Positions 54,856 to 63,201 of a DNA stretch of 64,000 bases are shown one piece after another. Source of the stretch: Planctomycetota bacterium (GTDB taxonomy: Bacteria; Planctomycetota; UBA11346); contig BJHQ01000005.1 of the NCBI GenBank assembly GCA_014193115.1, positions 176,982 to 240,981 of the forward strand. The letters are read 5' to 3'. Under the pieces are notes generated by a model. It did no database searches, was not told the origin of the DNA, and worked only from the letters and a program-made list of their open reading frames with translations. Numbering within the stretch: the stretch's first letter is position 1; every line of letters begins with the position of its first letter. A program made the translations under genes and the position numbers.

Positions 54856-55213
54856 CTCGATGGGTGGTGATCAGGGTGACGATGTGGAACCACGGCAATT
54901 GGGCAGCAGGCTGCTGCCCAATTGCCAGATCCGGGCACTTTTGCGCGAAGTGCTTCACGTACTTGAGGTTACGCGACGATAGCCCCTTCATGTCGGGGAA
55001 GGCGGCGGACAGATCCTCGGCCAGCCGGTCGATGACCTTGGCGCCCCAGCCCTGGGCTTCCTGCCGGGCCAGGATCTCGCGTCCCAGGTCGTGGTAGAGG
55101 CGGATCTGTTCGGCGTTAGTCGCCAGCACGGCGCGGGTGCGGGCGCCCTGGATGCGGCGCTTGAGGTCGGCCAGCCAGGGACCGTAGTCGGCGGGGAGCG
55201 GGACAAGGGTCAT
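54856..55213 (-). pseudogene. Truncated DUF1016 (PDDEXK nuclease family) gene, N-terminal domain only
   Basis: The start at 55213 reads MTLVPLPADYGPWLADLKRR, followed by AVLATNAEQIRLYHDLGREI, then LSAAFPDMKGLSSRNLKYVK and QLPWFHIVTLITTH, the DUF1016_N domain. The frame then runs into REP DNA and stays open without sense. The C-terminal nuclease domain, about 230 residues, is absent from both sides of the RAYT element. The start ATG overlaps the stop of the last hsdS 3' stub (ATGA). The gene was probably the fourth cistron of the restriction operon before the repeat insertion. Confidence 0.8.
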
Positions 55214-55331
55214 GGCAGATGGCCTGCCTCAACTGTTTCCAATTTGGAAACAGTTGCCACCGAGGCCTCGGCGAGGTGGCGGACATCGATCTGGCCGGTG
55301 ACGGCGGCGGAGATCAGGGCGGTGCTGATGA
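55210..55331 (-). pseudogene. hsdS 3'-end stub 1
   Basis: It encodes ALISAAVTGQIDVRHLAEAS, the C-terminal tail of HsdS, then VATVSKLETVEAGHLP and a stop that overlaps the DUF1016 fragment start. A REP-only frame beginning at ATG 55608 reads into this tail in frame (132 codons). It contains the 27-bp palindrome at 55230. Confidence 0.8.
55230..55256. repeat. 27-bp perfect palindrome (family D)
   Basis: CAACTGTTTCCAA, central T, TTGGAAACAGTTG. Same 13+1+13 design as the palindrome at 59321; a degenerate relative (GTTGTTTCCATTTTGGAC) lies near 53921. Confidence 0.8.
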
Positions 55332-55376
55332 CCCAGGGCGTTGCCCTGGGCTGGATTTGTTCGGGCCGTTGGCCCT
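55331..55376. repeat. REP single outer arm (family B)
   Basis: ACCCAGGGCGTTGCCCTGGG followed by CTGGATTTGTTCGGGCCG and TTGGCCCT, directly after the hsdS 3' stub 1. Confidence 0.8.
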
Positions 55377-55393
55377 GCGAATGGCCGGTCGAG

Positions 55394-55583
55394 AGGGCCA
55401 ACGGCCCGACCCATGATAGCCCAGGGCAACGCCCTGGGATGACGATGATGCATTGGGTGAGCCCTGAAGGGGCGATCCAATCGTGACTCGGCGGTTGGGT
55501 CGCCCTTTCAGGGCTCGGTTTCAAGCCCGGTTGCGTACCCAGGGCGTTGCCCTGGGCTGTTGTTGGGTCGGGCCGTTGGCCCT
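55394..55583. repeat. REP composite (family B) copy 3
   Basis: Full nested palindrome without transposase: outer arms at both ends and inner arms GAGCCCTGAAGGGGCGAT and GTCGCCCTTTCAGGGCTC. Confidence 0.88.
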
Positions 55584-55604
55584 CGCGAGGGATGCCATCG
55601 GCGG

Positions 55605-55710
55605 TCATGCGGCGGACTCCTCGGCGAGGTGGCGGACATCAATCTGGCCGGTGACGGCGGCGGAGATCAGGGCGGTGCGACGTTCTTGGAGGAGGTCGAT
55701 GGCGCCAATT
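55605..55710 (-). pseudogene. hsdS 3'-end stub 2
   Basis: It encodes the HsdS tail DLLQERRTALISAAVTGQID followed by VRHLAEESAA and a stop. That stop overlaps an ATG at 55608 (ATGA) opening the REP frame leading to stub 1. Its nucleotide sequence is nearly that of the intact hsdS end at 55986. Confidence 0.8.
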
Positions 55711-55756
55711 ACCCAGGGCGTTGCCCTGGGCTGAATTCGATCGGGCCGTTGGCCCT
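55711..55756. repeat. REP single outer arm (family B)
   Basis: ACCCAGGGCGTTGCCCTGGG, CTGAATTCGATCGGGCCG, TTGGCCCT; position relative to stub 2 is the same as for the arm at 55331 relative to stub 1. Confidence 0.8.
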
Positions 55757-55773
55757 GCGAAGGCGCCTGCGAG

Positions 55774-55964
55774 AGGGCCAACGGCCCGACCCAACAACAG
55801 CCCAGGGCAACGCCCTGGGTACCCAGCCGACGAACAGGCGAGCCCTGAAAGGGCGACCGAATCGTGGGGCCACGGTTTGGCCGCCCCTACAGGGCTCGGA
55901 ATCAATCGCATGTTCGTACCCAGGGCGTTGCCCTGGGCTGTTGTTGGGTCGGGCCGTTGGCCCT
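55774..55964. repeat. REP composite (family B) copy 4
   Basis: Nested palindrome without transposase; inner arms GAGCCCTGAAAGGGCGACC and GCCGCCCCTACAGGGCTC. It lies just downstream of the intact hsdS stop. Confidence 0.88.
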
Positions 55965-55985
55965 CACGATGGGCGCATGCGGTGG

Positions 55986-57245
55986 TCATGCCGCCCCGGC
56001 CTCGGCGAGGTGGCGGACATCGATCTGGCCGGTGACGGCGGCGGAGATCAGGGCGGTGCGGCGTTCGTGGAGGAGGTCGATGGCGCGTTGGGCTTCGGCG
56101 GTGAGGGCGTCAAAGTCCCTTGTCCGAAGATCAATAAATCCCGCGATTGCATGTTGTTCGTCCACTGGAGGGACTGCGATGATGTAACTGTATAAGTCCT
56201 CCATGCGGAAGGACGCTTGCATGTGCTGAGGGATGAGGGATCGCTCAACGTCAAACAACGGCTGAAAATGGTAAAAATAAAACCGGGTTAGGCACACGTC
56301 TGATGTTGGCCAAATAACCATGCAGTTTTGAGATAAGCTGAACTTTCCATAAAGATGTTTAAGGGTCATCACCTTACCCGATCCAACCGTGGTTGAAAAC
56401 AGGACTCCAGCGCCCTCAAAATCGAACTCAAACTGATTCCAAGTTCCCATGACGCCGTCGTTTTCAGTCTGCCCACTGTAAACGGGGAAGTCGCCTTCAT
56501 TGGCCGCACAGTATTCCTTGGTGAGCATCTGCCCGTTCTTGCCCTTCCCGGCACGAAACAGATGAGATACCTTACGAATTTCCCAATGCGCCGGCACATC
56601 CCCCAGCCACTCGATGCCGGACGGCTTCATGGGCGCAGCGGGATTCAGGCCCTTGGTGACGGCGTGGGAAATGACGGCCTGGCGTTTTTCTTTTATCAGG
56701 TCGATCAACCGCTGCTGCTCTGCCACCAAACCATCAATCTTCGCCGTTTCACGGTCCAGGAACGCGGCGATGCGGGTTTGCTCGGGGAGCGGTGGAATCG
56801 CAATCGGCAACCCTTTCCACATATCGTAATTGAGGCTCTCTATGGATACTCCGTACCCCCTGAGATTTTCTGACGAACACCCAAGAGCGATCGCGATGAA
56901 ATTCCGATCTTCGCCTGGGAGTAAAGTAATGCGCTGAACAACATTGGTATATATTGCATTATAGACAGGTTTGTGAACGTATGGCGTCCCGTTCCTTGTT
57001 AGCAGCAGATCGTTCAATGTGGTCCGTTTCCAGTCAGGGAACCCCTCGTAATCACAGTCCAATGGTTGAAGTGCACAGGTGTAGAGAAGCTCTTTCGATC
57101 CACCCCAATAGGTGCGATCAATGACTTCGCCGGCATTGGTTTTTTCAACCAGTCTTCTGAGTGGCTTTACCTCCCAATGCTCCGGCACCTCCCCCAACCA
57201 CTCCACGCCGCTGTCCTTGTACGCCGGATACCGGGGAAAACTCAC
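55986..57245 (-). CDS. hsdS: Type I restriction specificity subunit HsdS
   Basis: HsdS (419 aa) recognises the bipartite DNA target for HsdM and HsdR. Two target-recognition domains are each followed by conserved helices. TRD1 ends in IPPLPEQTRIAAFLDRETA, with the long helix KIDGLVAEQQRLIDLIKEKR. TRD2 starts GIEWLGDVPAHWEIRKVSHL and ends PPVDEQHAIAGFIDLRTRDF. The N-terminus repeats the same GVEWLGEVPEHW motif. It starts at GTG 57245 with GGAG 7 nt upstream; the start overlaps the stop of the preceding minicistron. The TRDs are visibly lower in GC. Intact and full length, but hemmed in by partial copies of both its ends. Confidence 0.95.
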   Translation of the reverse strand: MSFPRYPAYKDSGVEWLGEVPEHWEVKPLRRLVEKTNAGEVIDRTYWGGSKELLYTCALQPLDCDYEGFPDWKRTTLNDLLLTRNGTPYVHKPVYNAIYTNVVQRITLLPGEDRNFIAIALGCSSENLRGYGVSIESLNYDMWKGLPIAIPPLPEQTRIAAFLDRETAKIDGLVAEQQRLIDLIKEKRQAVISHAVTKGLNPAAPMKPSGIEWLGDVPAHWEIRKVSHLFRAGKGKNGQMLTKEYCAANEGDFPVYSGQTENDGVMGTWNQFEFDFEGAGVLFSTTVGSGKVMTLKHLYGKFSLSQNCMVIWPTSDVCLTRFYFYHFQPLFDVERSLIPQHMQASFRMEDLYSYIIAVPPVDEQHAIAGFIDLRTRDFDALTAEAQRAIDLLHERRTALISAAVTGQIDVRHLAEAGAA

Positions 57246-57547
57246 GACTTATCTCCAATCGTGGCATCATCACCTCGCAAGGGCCAACGGCCCGCCCCAT
57301 GCCAGCCCAGGGCAACGCCCTGGGTAGGCGGGCGACGAATCGATGAGCCCTGAAAGGGCGACCCAATCGCAGTCCAATGGTTGGATCGCCCCTTCAGGGC
57401 TCTCCTCATCGCATGCACGTGAACCCAGGGCGTTGCCCTGGGCTGGGATTGGATCGGGCCGTTGGCCCTCTGGCATTCGTGCTCCGGCACCTCCCCCAAC
57501 CACTCCACGCCGCTGTCCTTGTACCTGGGATACCGAGGAAAACTCAC
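57242..57547 (-). pseudogene. hsdS 5' stub / minicistron A (nearest the intact hsdS)
   Basis: It opens [23 protein letters not shown], then leaves hsdS for REP codons and ends after 101 codons. Its stop TGA overlaps the GTG of intact hsdS. It is the most divergent of the four units, with many substitutions in its REP loop. Confidence 0.8.
57280..57469. repeat. REP composite (family B) copy 5
   Basis: Nested palindrome in unit A; loop sequence diverges from units B-D. Confidence 0.88.
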
Positions 57548-57849
57548 GACCGATCTCCCAACACGGTCTCATCGCCTCGCAAGGGCCAACGGCCCGCCCT
57601 ATGACAGCCCAGGGCAACGCCCTGGGTAGGCAATGGATGATTGATGGAGCCCTGAAGGGGCGACCCAATCGCCATCGAACGGTTCGTCCGCCCCTTCAGG
57701 GCTGGCCTGGATTCCCATTCAAAGACCCAGGGCGTTGCCCTGGGCTGGGATTGGGTCGGGCCGTTGGCCCTCTGGCATCCGTACCCCGGCACCTCCCCCA
57801 ACCACTCCACGCCGCTGTCCTTGTACCTGGGATACCGAGGAAAACTCAC
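57544..57849 (-). pseudogene. hsdS 5' stub / minicistron B
   Basis: Same start peptide, with PGYGC instead of PEHEC at the hsdS-REP junction; 101 codons. GGGAG lies 8 nt before the GTG of the next unit, and the stop overlaps that GTG. Confidence 0.8.
57582..57771. repeat. REP composite (family B) copy 6
   Basis: Nested palindrome in unit B; inner arms GAGCCCTGAAGGGGCGACCC and CCGCCCCTTCAGGGCT. Confidence 0.9.
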
Positions 57850-58151
57850 GACCGATCTCCCAACACGGTCTCATCGCCTCGCAAGGGCCAACGGCCCGCC
57901 CTATGACAGCCCAGGGCAACGCCCTGGGTAGGCAATGGATGATTGATGGAGCCCTGAAGGGGCGACCCAATCGCCATCGAACGGTTCGTCCGCCCCTTCA
58001 GGGCTGGCCTGGATTCCCATTCAAAGACCCAGGGCGTTGCCCTGGGCTGGGATTGGGTCGGGCCGTTGGCCCTCTGGCATTCGTGCTCCGGCACCTCCCC
58101 CAACCACTCCACGCCACTGTCCTTGTACCTGGGATACCTGGGAAAACTCAC
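57846..58151 (-). pseudogene. hsdS 5' stub / minicistron C
   Basis: Nearly identical to D; 101 codons; GTG start overlapping the stop of D, TGA overlapping the start of B. Confidence 0.8.
57884..58073. repeat. REP composite (family B) copy 7
   Basis: Nested palindrome in unit C, essentially identical to copy 6. Confidence 0.9.
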
Positions 58152-58453
58152 GACCGATCTCCCAACACGGTCTCATCGCCTCGCAAGGGCCAACGGCCCG
58201 CCCTATGACAGCCCAGGGCAACGCCCTGGGTAGGCAATAGATGATTGATGGAGCCCTGAAGGGGCGACCCAATCGCCATCGAACGGTTCGTCCGCCCCTT
58301 CAGGGCTGGCCTGGATTCCCATTCAAAGACCCAGGGCGTTGCCCTGGGCTGGGATTGGGTCGGGCCGTTGGCCCTCTGGCATTCGTGCTCCGGCACCTCC
58401 CCCAACCACTCCACGCCACTGTCCTTGTACCTGGGATACCTGGGAAAACTCAT
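58148..58453 (-). pseudogene. hsdS 5' stub / minicistron D (first in the array)
   Basis: It uses ATG (58453) overlapping the stop of the DUF1016 gene (ATGA). This is likely the original hsdS start position; the sequence after codon ~23 is REP. 101 codons. Confidence 0.8.
58186..58375. repeat. REP composite (family B) copy 8
   Basis: Nested palindrome in unit D, one or two substitutions from copy 7. Confidence 0.9.
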
Positions 58454-59697
58454 GGTTTCCCTTGCGTCGTCATCCGACGTTTGGGTGGCTTTGCGCGCTT
58501 GTTGGCAAGTGCGGTCACCGTGGGTTCGATCAACGCCAATTCCCGGCGGATTTCCGCCGTCAGGTCGGCCTCAGTGGGGAGGTGGAATTGGTAACGACTG
58601 GTAAAGATGTTCGGTTGGCCCGTGCCCAGCGTGTATTTCACCGCCGTATCATTCTTGTCGGTGCACAGGATGAGACCCAAGGTCGGATGGTCGCCTGGGG
58701 TGCGGCGTTCGCGGTCGTAATAATTCACGTACAATTGCAGTTGACCGAGATCCTGATGCGTGAGTTTGCGGACTTTCAGATCGATCAGGATGTAGCACTT
58801 CAAGATCGTATGGTAGAAGACAAGATCCACATAGAAGTGGTCGCCTTCCAGAGTCAGCCGTTCCTGCCGCGCGACGAAGGCGAAACCCTTGCCCAGTTCC
58901 AACAGGAATTGCTGCAAGTTTGAGATCAGTGCCTCTTCGAGTTTCGTTTCCACCAGACGGTGGCTTTCGGGAAGGCCCAGAAACTCAATCACCACCGGGT
59001 CTTTGAACACATCGACCGGATTCTGGATGTCGTGGCCCTTCGTCGCCAGCGCCAGCAGGCCTTTCTTATCCCGACTCTTGGCCAAGCGCTCATAGAGCAG
59101 ACTGTGGATCTGCCGTTCCAATTCGCGGGCTTTCCAGCTCTGTCGGATCGCCTCGATCTCATAGAAGGCGCGCGCTTCGCGTTTGCTCACGCGCAGCAAG
59201 GCGCGGTAATGCGTCCACGACAGGCCGGGGTGAAGTTGTCCGGGTTCCAGCCCGTCGACCCGCGACGCGGCGATGATCTGCGGGACCAGCGACAGGGTCT
59301 GGTCGAGCGCCGGGGCCGGTAATTGTTTACGCACTGCGTAAACAATTGATGCGCGCTTCACCCCACGGGCCGATTGTTTACGCGGTGCGTAACCAATCGG
59401 CAGCGTGATCAGGTTGGGAAAACCCAGGTAGAATTGCCGGCACAGTTTCAACGTCAGTTCCCCGTAGCCGGCGAAGCTTTTCCGTTTCAGCCTCTCAGCG
59501 AGTTTGGCCACGAGGTGTTCGCCATATCCTGCACGTTGAGCGCCGTGTTGCTGTTCCTCCACGATCTCACGACCGATCAGCCAGTTGGCCACGACCTGCG
59601 CGGTGTTGACCGAACGCGAGGCATGGTTCTGCGCCGATGCCAAGATGGATTGCACACGGTCAAACATCGCTGGTTCAGACTGGGAAACTTTCTTCAT
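58450..59697 (-). CDS. DUF1016 / YhcG-like PDDEXK nuclease family protein
   Basis: The product is 415 aa. The DUF1016_N domain ([40 protein letters not shown]) is followed by [20 protein letters not shown]. Then comes the C-terminal nuclease domain with [20 protein letters not shown] and [19 protein letters not shown] (Asp291, Asp306, Lys308). DUF1016 proteins are frequent accessory genes in type I restriction loci; their role is unresolved. Between the two domains, residues about 97-130 contain two palindrome-encoded segments ([18 protein letters not shown]). Its start overlaps the hsdM stop and its stop overlaps the first hsdS stub (both ATGA), so hsdM, this gene and hsdS are translationally chained. 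Confidence 0.93.
   Translation of the reverse strand: MKKVSQSEPAMFDRVQSILASAQNHASRSVNTAQVVANWLIGREIVEEQQHGAQRAGYGEHLVAKLAERLKRKSFAGYGELTLKLCRQFYLGFPNLITLPIGYAPRKQSARGVKRASIVYAVRKQLPAPALDQTLSLVPQIIAASRVDGLEPGQLHPGLSWTHYRALLRVSKREARAFYEIEAIRQSWKARELERQIHSLLYERLAKSRDKKGLLALATKGHDIQNPVDVFKDPVVIEFLGLPESHRLVETKLEEALISNLQQFLLELGKGFAFVARQERLTLEGDHFYVDLVFYHTILKCYILIDLKVRKLTHQDLGQLQLYVNYYDRERRTPGDHPTLGLILCTDKNDTAVKYTLGTGQPNIFTSRYQFHLPTEADLTAEIRRELALIEPTVTALANKRAKPPKRRMTTQGKP
59321..59347. repeat. 27-bp perfect palindrome inside the DUF1016 gene (family D)
   Basis: AATTGTTTACGCA, central C, TGCGTAAACAATT. A second, imperfect one (CGATTGTTTACGC/GCGTAACCAATCG) lies at 59371-59399. Both are read in frame. 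Confidence 0.85.
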
Positions 59698-61757
59698 TGC
59701 GTCAATCCTGCAATCATGGTCAGGATGCGATCGGTCACCCCCTTCAACTCCGCATCAATCTCCGCCAGCGGACGCGGCGGCTTGAACACATAGAAGTGCC
59801 GGTTGAACGGGATCTCGTAGCCGACCTTGGTCTTGTCGTGGTCAATCCAGGCGTCAGGCGCATGGGGCAGGACTTCGCGCTTGAAATAAGCTTCGACATC
59901 CTCGCTCAGCGGTACGTTTTCGGTGTCGCGCAGGTCGGCGTCGGCCACCGGCTTGCCTTTGCCCGCGCCCTTGGTGCCGCGCACGATCTCGCCGGCCGCG
60001 TCACGCTCGGGCCGTTCGACGGTGATGGTGCGGTAGCCAAAGTCCTGATTCTTGAAGATGCGGCTGATCGGCACCGGCCGGCCATCTTCACCTGGACGGC
60101 TGACCTCGACAAAGTCGCCGAACAGCTTAGTGATGTCCTCGATGTGCGCCGGACTCAGTTCCTTGCGTTTGCTGCCCAGGCTTTTCCGCATCTTCTGCCA
60201 CATGGCGCTGGCGTCGATGAGTTGCACCTTGCCCTTGCGGGCGGCGGGCTTGCGGTTGCTGACGATCCAGACGTAGGTGCTGATGCCGGTGTTGTAGAAC
60301 ATGTCGGTGGGCAGGCCGATGATGGCCTCCACCAGGTCGTTCTCCAACACATGCCGGCGGATCTCGCTCTCGCCTGATCCAGCCCCGCCGGTGAACAGGG
60401 GCGAGCCGTTGAGGACGATGCCGAAGCGGCTGCCGCCCTCGGCCACCGGGCGCATCTTGCTGATCAGGTGCAGCAGGAAGAGCAGCGAGCCGTCGCTGAC
60501 CCGGGGCAGGCCGGGTCCGAAGCGGCCGTTGTAGCCCAGCTTGTCGGCCTCGGCGCGGATCTCCTTCTCGATCTTCTTCCACTCGACGCCGAAGGGCGGA
60601 TTGGACAGCATGTAGTCGAAGTGCTTGCCGGGCAGGCCGTCGGCTGACAGCGTGTTGCCGAAGCAGATGTTCCCGATGTCCTGCCCCTTGATGAGCATGT
60701 CCGCCTTGCAGATGGCGTAGGACTCGGGGTTCAGCTCTTGCCCGTACATCACCAGGCGAGCGTCGGGATTGTGGGCCGCCAGGTGCTCGCCGGCGACCGA
60801 CAGCATGCCGCCGGTACCGGCGGTGGGATCGTAGAGCGAACGCACCACGCCGGGCTTGGTCAGGGCCTGGTCGTCCTCGATGAACAGCAGGTTGACCATC
60901 AGGCGGATGACTTCACGCGGGGTGAAGTGCTCGCCGGCGGTCTCGTTGGACAGCTCGGCAAACTTGCGGATCAGCTCTTCGAACACCGCGCCCATCTGGG
61001 CGTTGCTGACCACCTCGGGGTGGAGGTCGATGTTGGCGAACTTCTCGGTCACCAGGTACAGCAGATTGGCCTTTGCCAGCCGGTCGATCTGGGTGTGGAT
61101 CTCGAAGCTCTCGAAGATGTCGCGCACTGCCGGGGAGAACGCCTGGATGTACGAGCGCAGGTTCTCGCCGATGTGGTCCTGGTCGCCCATCAGGCGCTTG
61201 AGGTCGAGGGGCGAGGTGTTGAAAAACAACTGGCCCGACACCTTGAGCAGGAAGGGCTCTGGGTTCAGCCCGGCCTTGGTGCGCTTGTCCAACTCGGCCA
61301 GCACCGCCGCCTTGGTCGGCTCCAGCACGCAGTCGAGGCGGCGCAGGACGGTGAACGGCAGAATGACCTTGGCGTAGTCGGACTGCTTGTAGTCGCCGCG
61401 CAGGAGGTCTGCCACCGACCAGATGAAGGCGGAGAGACTTTGGTCGGCGGGCTTGGGTTGGACGGCGGGCGGCTGGACCACGGGCGTGGCCGCCTGCGGG
61501 CGAGGCTGCCTGGCTGGCGGTGCCGTAGCGTCCGGGCCTAGCGTGACCGACGCCGCCGGCGTGACCCCCGCCCGCCGCACCGTGCCTCCACGCCCTTGGC
61601 CCTTCAGCAGGACACCCTGGGCCACCAGCGCATCCCTGGCCGCCGCATAACGCTCCTCGTCCCAGCCCAATTGATTGCGGAGATTGATGTTGCCGATGGT
61701 TGAACCATCTCCGGGGATGGCGTTCAACAGGGCATCAGAATCGTTTGGTGTCTGCAC
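59694..61757 (-). CDS. hsdM: Type I DNA methyltransferase subunit HsdM
   Basis: HsdM (687 aa) methylates adenine in the HsdS-defined site. Residues 1-65 form a winged-helix-like extension ([20 protein letters not shown]), followed by a Pro/Ala/Gln linker to about 105. The HsdM helical N-domain ([20 protein letters not shown]) precedes the methylase, with the SAM site [10 protein letters not shown] (310-319) and catalytic NPPF (386-389). It starts at GTG 61757. It is the first gene of the operon on the minus strand, divergent from the frameshifted HTH gene; a promoter must lie in 61758-61934. Confidence 0.95.
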   Translation of the reverse strand: MQTPNDSDALLNAIPGDGSTIGNINLRNQLGWDEERYAAARDALVAQGVLLKGQGRGGTVRRAGVTPAASVTLGPDATAPPARQPRPQAATPVVQPPAVQPKPADQSLSAFIWSVADLLRGDYKQSDYAKVILPFTVLRRLDCVLEPTKAAVLAELDKRTKAGLNPEPFLLKVSGQLFFNTSPLDLKRLMGDQDHIGENLRSYIQAFSPAVRDIFESFEIHTQIDRLAKANLLYLVTEKFANIDLHPEVVSNAQMGAVFEELIRKFAELSNETAGEHFTPREVIRLMVNLLFIEDDQALTKPGVVRSLYDPTAGTGGMLSVAGEHLAAHNPDARLVMYGQELNPESYAICKADMLIKGQDIGNICFGNTLSADGLPGKHFDYMLSNPPFGVEWKKIEKEIRAEADKLGYNGRFGPGLPRVSDGSLLFLLHLISKMRPVAEGGSRFGIVLNGSPLFTGGAGSGESEIRRHVLENDLVEAIIGLPTDMFYNTGISTYVWIVSNRKPAARKGKVQLIDASAMWQKMRKSLGSKRKELSPAHIEDITKLFGDFVEVSRPGEDGRPVPISRIFKNQDFGYRTITVERPERDAAGEIVRGTKGAGKGKPVADADLRDTENVPLSEDVEAYFKREVLPHAPDAWIDHDKTKVGYEIPFNRHFYVFKPPRPLAEIDAELKGVTDRILTMIAGLTQ

Positions 61758-61934
61758 GGCTGGAGCCTAGTCGGTACGGGCGGCAGTCCACCAGCAGCCA
61801 GATTTACGATTCACTGGCCCGTAACCCGTCAGTTACCTAGCACTTTTTCGGTCTCTTCCATGGCCGTTTGCTGACGGCCCCCCAGGTTCGCCATCTGGAT
61901 GGCGCAGTCGCCAGCAGACCCCGTTGGGGACTCC

Positions 61935-62155
61935 ATGGACGACCTCTTGCGAAAGCGGGGTTGGAGCGTCCGCGAGTTCGGCCGGCGGGTCGGGCTGGGC
62001 GTTTCGTCGATCAGCGCGGTGAAACAACGGGCATTCACCCCGGCCCGTATTGAACCCTGGCACAGGTGCTGGGTCTTCGCGGAAACGAACTCGCCCGATT
62101 CACCTACCTGGCTTGGCTATCTCGCACGCCAGTGCCTATCAAAAAACACATCTAG
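61935..62155 (+). pseudogene. Frameshifted HTH (XRE-type) regulator
   Basis: The first frame reads MDDLLRKRGWSVREFGRRVG followed by LGVSSISAVKQRAFTPARIE and PW, a helix-turn-helix. The expected continuation is found in another frame after 62060: AQVLGLRGNELARFTYLAWL, SRTPVPIKKHI and stop (62153-62155). Inserting one G after 62060 would join the two. The whole would be about 73 residues. It lies divergent to hsdM, where a controller of the restriction operon would sit. A sequencing error is the alternative. Confidence 0.6.
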
Positions 62156-62257
62156 CGCCTGGAGGCTCGCCTGGCCAGGACGGGAACTGGCCGAGATTTG
62201 TTTGACCGAGAAGGCTAGCCCGGAGAATTCCGGGCCTAGAGCGCGAATACTGCAATA

Positions 62258-62288
62258 TAAAAACCCCCAGGCTTTCGCCTGGGGTATT
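62258..62288 (-). terminator. Terminator after tRNA-Pro (minus strand)
   Basis: CCCCAGG/CCTGGGG hairpin with loop CTTTCG (plus-strand view) and an A-run on the left that is a T-run in the transcript. Confidence 0.85.
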
Positions 62289-62289
62289 C

Positions 62290-62366
62290 TGGTCGGGGCG
62301 ACAGGATTTGAACCTGCGGCCTCTTGCACCCGAGACAAGCGCTCTACCAGGCTGAGCTACGCCCCG
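62290..62366 (-). tRNA. tRNA-Pro (CGG)
   Basis: On the minus strand the acceptor CGGGGCG pairs with CGCCCCG, the D-arm is GCTCAGCCTGGTAGAGC, the anticodon loop CTCGGGT holds CGG, the T-loop is TTCAAAT, the discriminator is A and CCA is encoded (62290-62292). Confidence 0.95.
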
Positions 62367-62456
62367 AACCGTCCGCCAGTTGCCTGGCGGGGTGGGATCA
62401 TCGGTTCGGCTGGTGGGAGTCAACTCTCCCGGTCACTGCGTTTCTCGTGGCTGGGA

Positions 62457-63020
62457 TTATTTGAGTTCCGGGACGGCCAGGGCGGCTTCGATGGCGGCGG
62501 TCACCTTGGCGTCGTCAGGTTTGGTCTTCGGGTCGAAGCGGTCGATGACGCTGCCGTCGCGGCCGATCAGGAACTTGGCGAAGTTCCAGGTGATCGCTCC
62601 GGGCTTGGGCGACTTGGTGGTCAGCCATTCGAAGAGGGGGTGGATGCCTTCGCCTTTGACGACGATCTTCGACATCAGCGGGAAGGTGACGTGGTATTTG
62701 CTGGTGCAGAACTCGGCGATGTCGGCGTTGCTGCCGGGTTCCTGCTTACCGAATTCGTTGGCTGGAACGGCAATGATGGTCAGGCCCTTGGCGCCATAGG
62801 TTTCGTGCAGTTTCTGCAGGGCCGCGTACTGCGGGGTGTTGCCGCACTTCGACGCGGTGTTGACCAGCAGCACGACTTTCCCCTTCAATTTGCCGAGCGG
62901 ATAGTCGGAGCCATCGTTGGCTTTCAGGGTGAAGTCGAGGAAGCCGGCGGGCGCCGCAGCTGCCGGGTCGGCAGCGATAGCGGTGGCGGCGAGGAGGGCG
63001 GGGAGCATGGAGCGGAGCAT
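62457..63020 (-). CDS. Cys-type glutathione peroxidase, exported
   Basis: The product (187 aa) is a peroxidase of the GPx family that reduces H2O2 or organic peroxides, usually with thioredoxin for Cys-type bacterial members. The start at 63020 ([10 protein letters not shown]) gives a signal peptide ([18 protein letters not shown]). Catalytic elements are present: [20 protein letters not shown] with Cys in place of selenocysteine, [17 protein letters not shown] (Gln) and [12 protein letters not shown] (Trp, Asn). It lies between tRNA-Pro and the divergent DEAD-box gene. Confidence 0.92.
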   Translation of the reverse strand: MLRSMLPALLAATAIAADPAAAAPAGFLDFTLKANDGSDYPLGKLKGKVVLLVNTASKCGNTPQYAALQKLHETYGAKGLTIIAVPANEFGKQEPGSNADIAEFCTSKYHVTFPLMSKIVVKGEGIHPLFEWLTTKSPKPGAITWNFAKFLIGRDGSVIDRFDPKTKPDDAKVTAAIEAALAVPELK

Positions 63021-63201
63021 TTCGCCAGTCTGCCGGGATCGGCCCGCGGGGAAGCGGACGAACGGGAAACGGGAACACTGCGGCCCGCATTGGTGCATGG
63101 GCTTGAGGATTTCCGCTGATGTCCATGCTCTCCGCCCTTCGCGGAGTCGGCTGGCGGGTTGCCGGTTGGTCGCGCAACCATCCATCCTTCCAGGAATCTT
63201 C

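Larger units (their letters stand above)
57242..58453. repeat. Tandem array of four 302-bp units (hsdS 5' end + REP composite)
   Basis: Starts fall at 58453, 58151, 57849, 57547 and the intact gene at 57245, a constant step of 302 bp. Each unit has about 69 bp of hsdS start, one REP composite and a 30-bp leader with a GGGAG/GGAG ribosome site. Units B, C and D are almost identical; A differs. The step is not a multiple of three, but each unit carries its own stop and start. Confidence 0.95.

Noticed and set aside
53977..58375. Numerous 80-200 codon frames with motifs such as SPGQRPG, AQGNALG and PFRAH
   Set aside because: These are translations of REP composites on either strand. Only the frames coupled by stop/start overlap to hsdS are reported, and those as structural curiosities and not as established proteins.
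57242..58453. CRISPR-like regular array
   Set aside because: The period is 302 bp with no short repeat/unique spacer structure and no cas genes; it is a tandem duplication of hsdS 5' end plus REP DNA.
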